Shown here one piece after another: positions 33,319 to 40,452 of a DNA stretch of 40,452 nucleotides (position 1 is its first letter; the number at the start of each line of letters is the position of its first letter). The notes below the pieces were generated by a model. It saw only the letters and a program-made list of their open reading frames with translations, had not been told where the DNA came from and did not search any database. Made by a program: the position numbers and the translations under genes. Where the stretch lies: positions 296,660 through 337,111 of the forward strand of contig NZ_JH597761.1 of the NCBI RefSeq assembly GCF_000243315.1, written 5' to 3'. The stretch comes from Metallosphaera yellowstonensis MK1 (GTDB taxonomy: Archaea > Thermoproteota > Thermoprotei_A > Sulfolobales > Sulfolobaceae).

Positions 33319-35556
33319 ATGGCAACTAGTTCTCCCTATTACTTCACGTTCGACTGGACCAAACCGGTCCTCATAGAGCCCATAGTCAGGATAAAGCCCG
33401 AGCTGGGAATTCAGGTCACCTATGATTCCGTGAGCGGTAGGGCCTCTGACGCTTACGCTGCAGCAGGGATGTTCAGGGGATTTGAGATATTCATGAGGAA
33501 CAAGCCGGGGCCAGACGTCATAATGCTCTCCAGCAGGGAGTGCGGCATCTGTGGAGAGCACCACCAGTTCATAGAGAGGATAGCCCAGGAGATGGCCCAA
33601 GGGGGAAACGCCCCTCCACCCCTAGGACTTGAGGGAATAGTGCTGGCCACCGACGCTGCCATGACCTATGACGCCACAGCACACCTGACGGCTCTGGGTG
33701 GACCTGACTGGAGCTCACTGTTCTTCAAGATAGCTGGTTACTTCCCCAGCCAGATTTACGAGATAGCCCAACAGACTCCCCTGAGTAAGGTGGCCCAGGA
33801 GTCGCAGGCCTTCCCAATGGGACCACCCTCAGAGATGGAGATGGCAGGCGTTAAACTGAGAACCGTGGCTGACATCATGGACGCGTTAGTCCCAATAATA
33901 GGGGCATATTTCCTGGAAGGGGCATATGCCTGGAGGATACTTCACGAGGCAGAACTACTCTACTTCCTACGGATTCCACATCCCATCACCATGGTTCCAG
34001 GAGGAATAGGAGTTCCTCCAACCGTTGAGAACCTCCAGAGGTACTTCCAGAGGATGGTTGACGGTACTGCCTGGTTGATGAAGCAGATGGCTGCGTACGA
34101 GTACCTGACGCTCTTCTTAGCGGACTACAACAACGCGTTCGGTATACAGGCCCTCTACGACAAGATAAACGGAACCCTAGGTTTCGCGGAGGAAGGGAAC
34201 AGACCGGGGAACTTCGTATCTTACGGGCAGAGCGACGTCTCTGAGGCACCATCAGTGACTCCCTCGAGTACCTCGGTGTCCCCCTATGACGGCACGTATG
34301 AGAACATGGGTGCGTGGGGGAGAGCTAGGGTGGTCAAGCCAGGGTTAGTGATACAGAAGAACTCCAACTCCCCTCCCACATTGGTCACCAACGACCTGGT
34401 GGACATAAACCTGGGCATAAGGGAGTTAGTGGAGTCCTCCTTCTATACCCCATGGTACGAGAACGGTTCCTTCAACAGTGAGGTTCCGTCCTCGGTGAGC
34501 GGGATAGAACAGGACCCCTCAGGTAACCCCGTGAGTTTCTACCATCCATGGAGGAAGTGGACTATGCCAAATCCACAACCGAGGGCCGTGCCAATGGCCT
34601 ACGGTGCTCCCTACTCTTGGGCAGTGTCCCCTAGGTTTGTTCCATATCAGAACGGGAAACCCATCACCAATCTCTTCTACAACGTGGAGGCAGACCCCAT
34701 GGCTGTCATGTACGCTCAGGTGTTGCAACCGCAGGCCCCTACACCTATCTACACCTCAGACTACCCCTCAGGTTTCGGTGTGAGTTACAACAGCAACGAG
34801 ATGAGTGCCACCTTCGTCCTGCCCACGGTCAACAGTCCTAGGGTGACATTACCTCCGGAGTTCCAGCAGGGGAGCGAGATAGAGTTCAAGTACGTGGCTC
34901 CCTACGCCCTGTCAGGAGGGAAGATAGTGACCAACGCCATAGAGAGGATGAGGGCCAGGGCATTCGAGGCTGGGTTGGACGGAATGGGAATGTGGGTAGC
35001 GTGGATGAGTGCCGTCACCTACTTGAAGCAGGGGAGGACACAGGTCAGTAGTATGCCACCTTCCAGCTGGACCTATAAACAGAACACCAACATAGATGTA
35101 GCCCTAGGCGTGGGCATGAAGGAAGCTCCCAGGGGAGCGCAGTATCACTCTGAGGTCTTCGCCACCGGGACCGGAGTCTCTGTTCCCACGATTAATCCGC
35201 AACAGATGCAACCAACCACAGTCAACTCAGGTCCAAGGGTCAGGAACAGCTACGACGACGGGATTCAAACCATTAAGCCTGCCTCCCCCACTCACGGTGC
35301 TGGAACCTTCGAGGAGGTCATAATGGGTAACCCAGACTACAACATGCCTGGGACTCCCAGATTGACCGTGCTACCGCTAGAGCAATGGGACGGCTTCGAG
35401 TTCGCCCAGACGCTGAGGTCATTCGATCCCTGCTTCGTCTGTGGTGTTCACATGGTTCTACCCAACGGAAAGGCTAGGTATCTAACGCTGGGGGCCCCGA
35501 TAGACCTAAGCAACTCCATTAAGGCGTTCTACAGGTTTGCCATGAAGGTCAAGTGA
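33319..35556 (+). CDS. hynL: [NiFe] hydrogenase large subunit, membrane-bound type
   Basis: The catalytic subunit has SRECGICGEHH (Cys75, Cys78, His82) and FDPCFVCGVH (Cys705, Cys708, His711). A C-terminal extension of 34 residues after the last His must be cut off by a protease. At 745 residues it is longer than most group 1 large subunits, through a central insertion rich in Ser, Pro, Thr and Asn (about residues 300-500) that probably faces the outside of the cell. It would be co-exported with the Tat-bearing small subunit six bases upstream. Confidence 0.94.
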   Translation: MATSSPYYFTFDWTKPVLIEPIVRIKPELGIQVTYDSVSGRASDAYAAAGMFRGFEIFMRNKPGPDVIMLSSRECGICGEHHQFIERIAQEMAQGGNAPPPLGLEGIVLATDAAMTYDATAHLTALGGPDWSSLFFKIAGYFPSQIYEIAQQTPLSKVAQESQAFPMGPPSEMEMAGVKLRTVADIMDALVPIIGAYFLEGAYAWRILHEAELLYFLRIPHPITMVPGGIGVPPTVENLQRYFQRMVDGTAWLMKQMAAYEYLTLFLADYNNAFGIQALYDKINGTLGFAEEGNRPGNFVSYGQSDVSEAPSVTPSSTSVSPYDGTYENMGAWGRARVVKPGLVIQKNSNSPPTLVTNDLVDINLGIRELVESSFYTPWYENGSFNSEVPSSVSGIEQDPSGNPVSFYHPWRKWTMPNPQPRAVPMAYGAPYSWAVSPRFVPYQNGKPITNLFYNVEADPMAVMYAQVLQPQAPTPIYTSDYPSGFGVSYNSNEMSATFVLPTVNSPRVTLPPEFQQGSEIEFKYVAPYALSGGKIVTNAIERMRARAFEAGLDGMGMWVAWMSAVTYLKQGRTQVSSMPPSSWTYKQNTNIDVALGVGMKEAPRGAQYHSEVFATGTGVSVPTINPQQMQPTTVNSGPRVRNSYDDGIQTIKPASPTHGAGTFEEVIMGNPDYNMPGTPRLTVLPLEQWDGFEFAQTLRSFDPCFVCGVHMVLPNGKARYLTLGAPIDLSNSIKAFYRFAMKVK

Positions 35557-35566
35557 GGTATAGGCG

Positions 35567-36445
35567 ATGCTTCCAGTAGTCTTGGCAATAGGCGCATCGT
35601 TGGGGTCGGACTCCCTTTACTGGTGGGGTCTGAACGTAATCTTCCCCCTGGGTCTCCTCTTCTTCGTCTTCGGTGCCATATATAGAATCTCCAGGTACTT
35701 CCTAGGGAGAAGGGTAGTGACCTATGCCACCGCTGGGCTCGGCGCTGAAGTGAAGGAGGCCATTACTGCCATACCGACGCCCTTTCAGTCAGCCGCTAGG
35801 AGGGACCCGTTCCTCATAGTGGAGACAGTGTTCTGGCACATATTCATGCTGGGTGTAGTCGTACTGGTGGGAATTCACATCCTGGCGTGGAACTACATCT
35901 TCGGTAGTATATTCGGCGTCTCCAACCCACTGTGGTTCCTCCTAAAGATCTCCACCCCAGAGCAGTTTACCTCTGCATATCAAATGGGTCTCCTGGGATC
36001 AAACGCCTACTCCCACGGAGGGATACTGAATCCGCTAGGAGCTTGGAACTCGGCTGAAGTCTCTACGTCCACCTTCGACCCTTGGAGCTTCCTTTCGGTA
36101 CTAGTTAACGGAACCACCATGGGGCTTCTAGCCCTAGCGGGGATACTGGGATACCTGGTGACGAGGATAGTTGAGGACGTCACTGGACACAAGAGATTGA
36201 GCTCCTCCGGAGATTACGTCTTCCTCATACTACTCTTCGCAATCATAGTGACTGGCCTAGCTGCCATGTACGACTTTCAGGTTCCCTACTTGGGAATACC
36301 TAACCAGACCAATTGGTACGGACTTCACATAGCTTTGGTTGGAGCGTTCATAGGCTACGTACCCTTCAGCAAGGGATGGCACATGTTCGGCTACTACCTG
36401 GGCAAGGGAATGAGGGGTTATGGCTACGGAAGGAAGAAAAGGTGA
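35567..36445 (+). CDS. Hydrogenase cytochrome b subunit (Isp1/NarI-like)
   Basis: A 292-residue membrane protein with five or six hydrophobic segments and histidines placed as heme b ligands: VFWHIFMLGVVVLVGIHILAW, NWYGLHIALVGAFIGY and FSKGWHMFGYY. It matches the NarI/DsrM-like Isp1 proteins of crenarchaeal hydrogenases and should carry electrons from the outer small subunit through the membrane toward quinone or the Fe-S subunit encoded next. The C-terminus is basic (GKGMRGYGYGRKKR). The next gene begins inside its last nine codons. Confidence 0.85.
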   Translation: MLPVVLAIGASLGSDSLYWWGLNVIFPLGLLFFVFGAIYRISRYFLGRRVVTYATAGLGAEVKEAITAIPTPFQSAARRDPFLIVETVFWHIFMLGVVVLVGIHILAWNYIFGSIFGVSNPLWFLLKISTPEQFTSAYQMGLLGSNAYSHGGILNPLGAWNSAEVSTSTFDPWSFLSVLVNGTTMGLLALAGILGYLVTRIVEDVTGHKRLSSSGDYVFLILLFAIIVTGLAAMYDFQVPYLGIPNQTNWYGLHIALVGAFIGYVPFSKGWHMFGYYLGKGMRGYGYGRKKR

Positions 36446-37700
36446 AGTTTGCGGGGGATTCAAGGTGGAAGGAAAGAACGTGAAACTGGGTAGGAGGTTG
36501 GTCTCGAGGGCCTTGGACGAATTATCTCCCTACGATGTCTGGGGAATACAGGAGTGCATGAGGTGCGGCGTCTGTAGGTACACGTGTCCATTTTGGCTTG
36601 ACGGACAGGAGGCCACTGACATCCCGGCCTGGAGGACCTACGAGGTCAATAAGGTATACTCCATGTTCTATACTGGGTACGGTGTGGTGGTCAGGTTCCT
36701 GAGACTTAGGGGGATCAAGTCCTCGGAGTTCCTGAAGTGGAGGGAATCCGCCTACAACTGCACAGCCTGTGGGGCGTGCACAGAGACCTCCCCTCTGGAG
36801 ATACCCAACTGGTACACCGCCATACTCCTGAGAAGGATGCTCCACCTCTCAGGGACTAACCTGGAGGGGGCTGAGGAATGGGCAGGGAACACCAAGAAGA
36901 CAGGAAATGCGCTGGGTCTAACCAGAGAGGAGTGGGGAGAGAGTGCCAAGTCTCACGGGTTGCCCGTGGACGAGAGGGCAGACGTCCTTTACGTTCCCAG
37001 TGCCCTCGAGGCTAAGGATCCAAACGTGCTGGGACAGGTCTCCTCACTGTTCTCAACCCTCAAGGAGAAGTGGACGGTGAGCTCACAGGTCAGCGACGTG
37101 GGGTACTACGCTTACCTAGCGGGGGACTTCGAGACGGCGAGGGAGCAGTTCGACAGGGTGTTCCAGGAGGCCAAGAGGTTGGGAGTGAAGAGGATAGTGA
37201 CGAGTGACGGCTCAGGTTTCTTCTTCCTGAGGTGGCAGGCCCCCAAGAGCTTGGGAAGGAAAATCGACACACCGGTGGAGCACCTCACCGAGACCGTGTA
37301 CGAGGCCTATAGGGCAGGGAGGGTGAAGGTGGATCAGGCAGACGTAAAGGAAGATACCACCGTGCACGACTCGGAGTTCATGAGCAGGTTGGGCGGAGTG
37401 GAGAGACCCCATAGGGAGCTCATGAAGGCAGTACTGCCATCCTACAGGGAACCTAAGGCTTCACCCTCCTCCCACACACTGTTCACATGTGGACACCACC
37501 TGGAGCTCCTCAAGGAGAAGGAGGAGAAGCTGAAGAGGGTGAGGATGTACTCAGTGAGGCAGCTAGCCTCCTGGGCTAAGACCGTAGTAACCTTCGATCC
37601 CAACTGTAACCTCTCCATGCTTAACGGGATTAAAGACGGACAGGGACTGAGCAAGTCCTATTACTTCACGGAGGTCTTATCCAAGGCGGTGAGAACTTGA
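36420..37700 (+). CDS. HdrD/GlpC-like Fe-S subunit (Isp2-like)
   Basis: The 426-residue cytoplasmic protein has a first [4Fe-4S] motif CMRCGVCRYTCP (Cys46, 49, 52, 56) and a second one, CTACGACTETSP, in which the fourth ligand is Ser124. The C-terminal half is of CCG type but poor in cysteine: LFTCGHHLELL and FDPNCNLSMLNGI are what remains. It resembles Isp2 of crenarchaeal hydrogenases and the HdrD/DsrK family, and would take electrons from the cytochrome. The ATG overlaps the preceding gene by 26 bases. Confidence 0.83.
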   Translation: MATEGRKGEVCGGFKVEGKNVKLGRRLVSRALDELSPYDVWGIQECMRCGVCRYTCPFWLDGQEATDIPAWRTYEVNKVYSMFYTGYGVVVRFLRLRGIKSSEFLKWRESAYNCTACGACTETSPLEIPNWYTAILLRRMLHLSGTNLEGAEEWAGNTKKTGNALGLTREEWGESAKSHGLPVDERADVLYVPSALEAKDPNVLGQVSSLFSTLKEKWTVSSQVSDVGYYAYLAGDFETAREQFDRVFQEAKRLGVKRIVTSDGSGFFFLRWQAPKSLGRKIDTPVEHLTETVYEAYRAGRVKVDQADVKEDTTVHDSEFMSRLGGVERPHRELMKAVLPSYREPKASPSSHTLFTCGHHLELLKEKEEKLKRVRMYSVRQLASWAKTVVTFDPNCNLSMLNGIKDGQGLSKSYYFTEVLSKAVRT

Positions 37701-38035
37701 GCCTGCTGAGATTGTTCATGAGGCTGACTGGACTTGACTCCACCATCAAGGAGGTCGTGGACGAGATCGTGGGCTCCACCGGTAACGATCCTAAAGTGAT
37801 GGGACTCCTACGCTTGGTTCCACCTAGCCCCAGTGATGGGACAACGGAGCTCATGGAGTTGGCTAAGTCGCTGGGGATAGAGGTGAAACCGGCAGTGCTA
37901 ACAACCGACCTCAGGAGGAGGGCGACGGCTCTGGCAGCCAACACTACTACCGTAAACGTCGAGAACCCAGAGGCCGTCTTATGGGAGATAGCCCAGAGAT
38001 TCAGGGTCAGAGGAAGGAGAGATGGAAGTAGTTAG
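37697..38035 (+). CDS. Unknown protein of membrane-hydrogenase operon (112 aa)
   Basis: The protein is mainly helical, cysteine-free, with a C-terminal basic tail (RFRVRGRRDGSS). No family is recognised. A TTG start overlaps the Isp2-like stop as TTGA; an ATG seven codons later is the alternative. Close coupling to the hydrogenase genes points to an accessory role in assembly or maturation. Confidence 0.65.
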   Translation: MSLLRLFMRLTGLDSTIKEVVDEIVGSTGNDPKVMGLLRLVPPSPSDGTTELMELAKSLGIEVKPAVLTTDLRRRATALAANTTTVNVENPEAVLWEIAQRFRVRGRRDGSS

Positions 38036-38555
38036 AAGTTCGAATTCAATCATTTTTTCTAAACCGTATCCAAACGAACTACTTGACAAGATGATTGATG
38101 GGATACCTCTCGGGCCAGAGGTAGAGATCTTCGAGGAGCCCGATGAGAGGGTGAACGGATACTCCAGGTCCATTTCGTTCTCCTCCAAGGGGGAAAAGTC
38201 GCAGGAGGCCTTCGAGAGATTCCTGAGATCACTCTCCTTCAAGGGAGACCTCAGGGAATTGGTGTGGGCCTATCAGGTTGAGTTTGTGGCGAAGATCCCC
38301 AAGGTAGTTAAGCTTGACCTACCCTCAGTGTTACCCTTGGTAGGTAACGTTATGCTGACTGGTGTGGTCATAGCTAACGTTAGGAACTTAGATACGGCAC
38401 AGAGGAAGTTCACCCTGGTTCAAGTTGATAACAACGTGAGGGTACTTAAGAGGGACGAGCAGTACGTGAGCCTCAGTGAACTCCTGCGTGAGGCGGAACT
38501 CTTGGTAAAGACCTTGTGGGGAGATGGAAGTGAGCTCAGGAAGATAAAGTTTTGA
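38022..38555 (+). CDS. Unknown protein, last gene of membrane-hydrogenase operon (177 aa)
   Basis: No family is recognised. It is a soluble, cysteine-free protein with an N-terminal region SIIFSKPYPNELLDKMIDGIPLG, a middle hydrophobic segment (LPSVLPLVGNVMLTGVVIANV) and a helical C-terminus. It overlaps the previous gene by 14 bases. It could be an assembly factor for the exported enzyme, but this rests on position alone. Confidence 0.65.
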   Translation: MEVVRSSNSIIFSKPYPNELLDKMIDGIPLGPEVEIFEEPDERVNGYSRSISFSSKGEKSQEAFERFLRSLSFKGDLRELVWAYQVEFVAKIPKVVKLDLPSVLPLVGNVMLTGVVIANVRNLDTAQRKFTLVQVDNNVRVLKRDEQYVSLSELLREAELLVKTLWGDGSELRKIKF

Positions 38556-38864
38556 TGACATATTAGATTGACTAAAATAATTTAATTAGCCTATATTACC
38601 CTCACGTCAGCTGGAGCCCACCTAAAGATCAGGTTCAGGTGTCCATTGCCCCCAGCGCTCATATGCCTGTGTTCCCAGGGATCCATGAAGGGCCTGGAAA
38701 TCTCTCGAAGTTCCTAGTGATAATCACCTTATAGCAGTTATTAGATTTCGCCTTACTTATAGTGCTATATCCAGTGGAAAAATCCCATAACTAATACATG
38801 GGAGAACATTGAAGCCAAAGAATTGAAGCTTTTAGGAGGTTTTGCCCTAATATTGCTTTAACCA
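38556..38864. other. Intergenic region with MITE remnant
   Basis: No gene is visible in these 309 bases. The second half holds a degenerate copy of the 64-bp element. The first half is moderately GC-rich and may be decayed coding sequence, but nothing could be identified. Confidence 0.5.
38732..38795 (+). mobile_element. 64-bp MITE-like element, degenerate copy 3
   Basis: The left end AGCAGTTATTAGATTTCGCC and the internal AATCCCATAACT match the other copies at the same spacing, but the right terminus has lost its final GCTG. No flanking duplication is visible. It appears older than copy 2. Confidence 0.6.
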
Positions 38865-39239
38865 TCAAAGCCTACGCTGGATTTTCCTTTTTAACTTCTT
38901 GTCAAACGTGAGTAACTGCAGGTTTAACCTGAGCGATATCGATAAGATTAAGAAGTCATTAACGTCATCATAACCCCTCACTTCATCCTTGTTACCTAAC
39001 GCGTAATATACGTCCTCCAAAGTCACCGGGACTACCTCAATCTTAGGATCGTTTAACACTTCCTCTATTATTCCTAGATCCATCTTATTCTTAACGAGGT
39101 AGTAGGCCAGTTCCGTAATGGAGATAATGGGTAAATAAGCCTTCTCCAGATTGCTCCACTTCTTCAATGCCATCCGGTGGTTCTCGTGGTCTTTGAACAT
39201 CACCGCTATGACGAAGTTGGTATCAGCTACTGCCTGCAA
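38865..39239 (-). CDS. vapC: VapC-type PIN-domain toxin
   Basis: This PIN-domain ribonuclease (124 residues) has the acidic metal residues in place: ADTNF (Asp6), ITELAYYL (Glu43), and YDDVNDFLIL (Asp91, Asp92, Asp95). It should cleave RNA unless bound by its antitoxin. The TTG start lies inside the end of the antitoxin gene, so the pair is translationally coupled. VapBC pairs are frequent in Sulfolobales. Confidence 0.88.
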   Translation of the reverse strand: MQAVADTNFVIAVMFKDHENHRMALKKWSNLEKAYLPIISITELAYYLVKNKMDLGIIEEVLNDPKIEVVPVTLEDVYYALGNKDEVRGYDDVNDFLILSISLRLNLQLLTFDKKLKRKIQRRL

Positions 39240-39462
39240 TCCTCTCGCTGACCTCGTTTATTACCTCGTTTATCTCCTCGTCAGTTATCTTCCTTCCTAA
39301 AGTTAGATTGAGGGAAGCTATATCCCCTTTCTTCTTCCGAATTATTATGTTATCACCCTCAACGCGTACGATCAACTTGTCCCCTATCCTTATGCCGAGC
39401 TTTCGCCTGGCCTCGTAAGGTATGGTCACTTGGTAGTTTCTGGTTACCTTGACCTCTTCCAT
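39223..39462 (-). CDS. vapB: VapB-type AbrB/MazE antitoxin
   Basis: The 79-residue protein begins with a swapped-hairpin AbrB domain (VTRNYQVTIPYEARRKLGIRIGDKLIVRVEGDNIIIRKK) that binds DNA and an acidic C-terminal tail that should wrap the toxin. A TATA-like TATATATT lies about 28 bases before the ATG, and a pair of direct repeats lies between, suggesting autoregulation. Confidence 0.88.
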   Translation of the reverse strand: MEEVKVTRNYQVTIPYEARRKLGIRIGDKLIVRVEGDNIIIRKKKGDIASLNLTLGRKITDEEINEVINEVSERIAGSS

Positions 39463-39464
39463 GG

Positions 39465-39484
39465 TTAGTAACTAGTATTAGTAA
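39465..39484 (-). promoter_or_regulatory. Candidate vapBC operator
   Basis: Two copies of TTAGTAA (39465-39471 and 39478-39484) are spaced 13 bases apart around a central ACTAGT palindrome, immediately upstream of the vapB ATG. This is where an AbrB-type autorepressor would be expected to bind. Confidence 0.4.
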
Positions 39485-39608
39485 TATATAAAATTTTATA
39501 TGAAGTTTGGTTTACGGATCGCTCCGATTACTAACAAAACTGACTTTAGGTTTCCCTTTAATTATACAGTGGACTCTGAATCTAACTTTTCATGCTGGGG
39601 TTCAAGCC

Positions 39609-40452
39609 TCATTGAATTTTCATGAATTTGTATCCAATCCTCAGCCCTTGAGCTTCACCGGAGTCGCGGGGAAACCCGTTACTCCTCCGCCCCCTTAACG
39701 GGGTGACCCCAACCCACCTACTCCCACTGGGAGTGAGAGAGAGGTGGGGAAACCCGCACATCTTGAGGAAGATATTCAAGGATGCGTTGAGTTGTCTATC
39801 CAGGGTGAAACCACACCTCTCACAACGAAAAGTCCTACCTTTCGGGAAATCCGTCCACATCTGGGGCAGGACTTGGAAGTTAAATGCGGGTTCACCTCCT
39901 TAACTAGGGAGCCGTATAGTGGGGCCTTGTACTTCAACACACGGTGGATCGACCTCCATACAGTCCTTGAAATCTTCTTAGACAACTTGTCGTCAGCTTC
40001 TTGGAACATATCCTGTTTGTTCAGTTTCTCAACAGCAATCGTAGTCACGGGATACATCTCAAGGAGCTCGTTGACGAACTTGTGAACGTAGTCCCTAACT
40101 CTATTCCTCTCACGGTGGGAGTACTTCCTCGACAACAACTCCCCTTTCCTACCGTGCTTGGAAGCGAAGGACTGTATTCTACCCCTCTTCAACTCCATCC
40201 CAAACTTGAGGCTGTACAGCTCCCTCAAGGAGAAAGTGACGAACTTCTCGCCGTCGTAAGCGTCCAGAGTATAGAGGTTACTGTCGATTGCTAGATAGTC
40301 CAGGGGAGTTGACCAGGGTAATTTGTAACGGAATGGTAGGTGAACCTTGTCCTCCTTTATCACGGGCTCACCCAGTTCTAACCCTTTGACCCGTGGAGAG
40401 AACCAGGTGTGGGACCAGGAGAGGGTCAAGTACTCATACGGTCTTACAGTAA
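39609..40452 (-). pseudogene. IS607/IS605-type tnpB, C-terminal part, frameshifted, runs off window
   Basis: The main frame (39776-40429) covers the TnpB core: WSTPLDYLAIDSNLYTLDAYDG with the first RuvC Asp, TTIAVEKLNK with the Glu, and HLTSKSCPRCGRISRK with the first zinc-finger pair. The rest, FRCERCGFTLDRQLNASLNI with the second pair and third acidic residue, lies in another frame at 39609-39860. The gene is therefore broken at its zinc finger around 39830-39870 and is probably inactive. Its N-terminus lies beyond 40452. The stretch 40317-40434 is nearly identical to the truncated tnpB at 7140-7257. Confidence 0.78.
40317..40434 (+). repeat. 118-bp direct repeat, right copy
   Basis: The right partner of the repeat at 7140-7257, in the same orientation, within the second tnpB. 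Recombination between the copies would excise the hydrogenase island as a circle. Confidence 0.75.

Noticed and set aside
1-40452. CRISPR arrays, rRNA or tRNA genes
   Set aside because: No regularly spaced repeats and no tRNA- or rRNA-like segments were seen when reading the window; short tRNAs could still escape reading by eye.

Overview
The window looks like chromosome from a thermoacidophilic archaeon of the order Sulfolobales, most likely Metallosphaera or a close relative. The evidence is protein similarity recalled from family knowledge, AGG- and GTG-rich genes with moderate GC, TATA boxes about 26-28 bases upstream of start codons (leaderless transcripts), and IS607, IS256-like and TnpB remnants of the kind common in this order. 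No rRNA, tRNA or CRISPR array was recognised.

Left accessory part (1-8.4 kb). A decayed IS256-like element with clear terminal inverted repeats abuts a small membrane-protein ORF. Next comes a short acetate module: an AMP-forming acyl-CoA synthetase, a GPR1/FUN34/YaaH-type acetate transporter and a CBS-pair protein. It is bracketed by two inverted copies of a roughly 200-bp decayed repeat. A deleted transposase, an AT-rich YbjQ-family gene and a broken IS607 element follow. A 64-bp MITE-like insertion interrupts the tnpA of that IS607 element.

Hydrogenase maturation and cytoplasmic hydrogenase (8.5-21.8 kb). This part holds hypF with a maturation protease, two unusual HypC paralogues divergent from a degenerate hydrogenase large-subunit homologue (probably a HupK/HoxV-like scaffold), and a Tat-less [NiFe] hydrogenase operon (small subunit, large subunit, protease, winged-helix protein). 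A DUF1641 protein and an HxlR regulator come next. The hypE-zinc ribbon-hypC-hypD operon also carries a class II aldolase and an unknown protein. HypA and HypB are not in the window.

Middle part (22-31.3 kb). Here lie a polytopic membrane protein, an APC permease, a secreted beta-propeller, a nucleotidyltransferase-like protein, an SRPBCC protein, a thioredoxin/DUF255 protein with two membrane proteins (one a CPBP protease), and a two-gene operon of unknown function.

Membrane-bound hydrogenase (32-38.6 kb). The operon encodes a Tat-exported small subunit with a C-terminal anchor, a 745-residue large subunit, a NarI-like cytochrome b (Isp1-like), an HdrD-like Fe-S protein (Isp2-like) and two small unknown proteins. 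The two hydrogenases fit aerobic H2 oxidation: one on the outer face feeding the quinone pool, one in the cytoplasm, both served by the shared hyp genes. A vapBC pair and the end of a second IS607/IS605-type tnpB close the window. That tnpB shares about 118 bp with the tnpB fragment at 7.1 kb, so the whole hydrogenase island lies between direct repeats.
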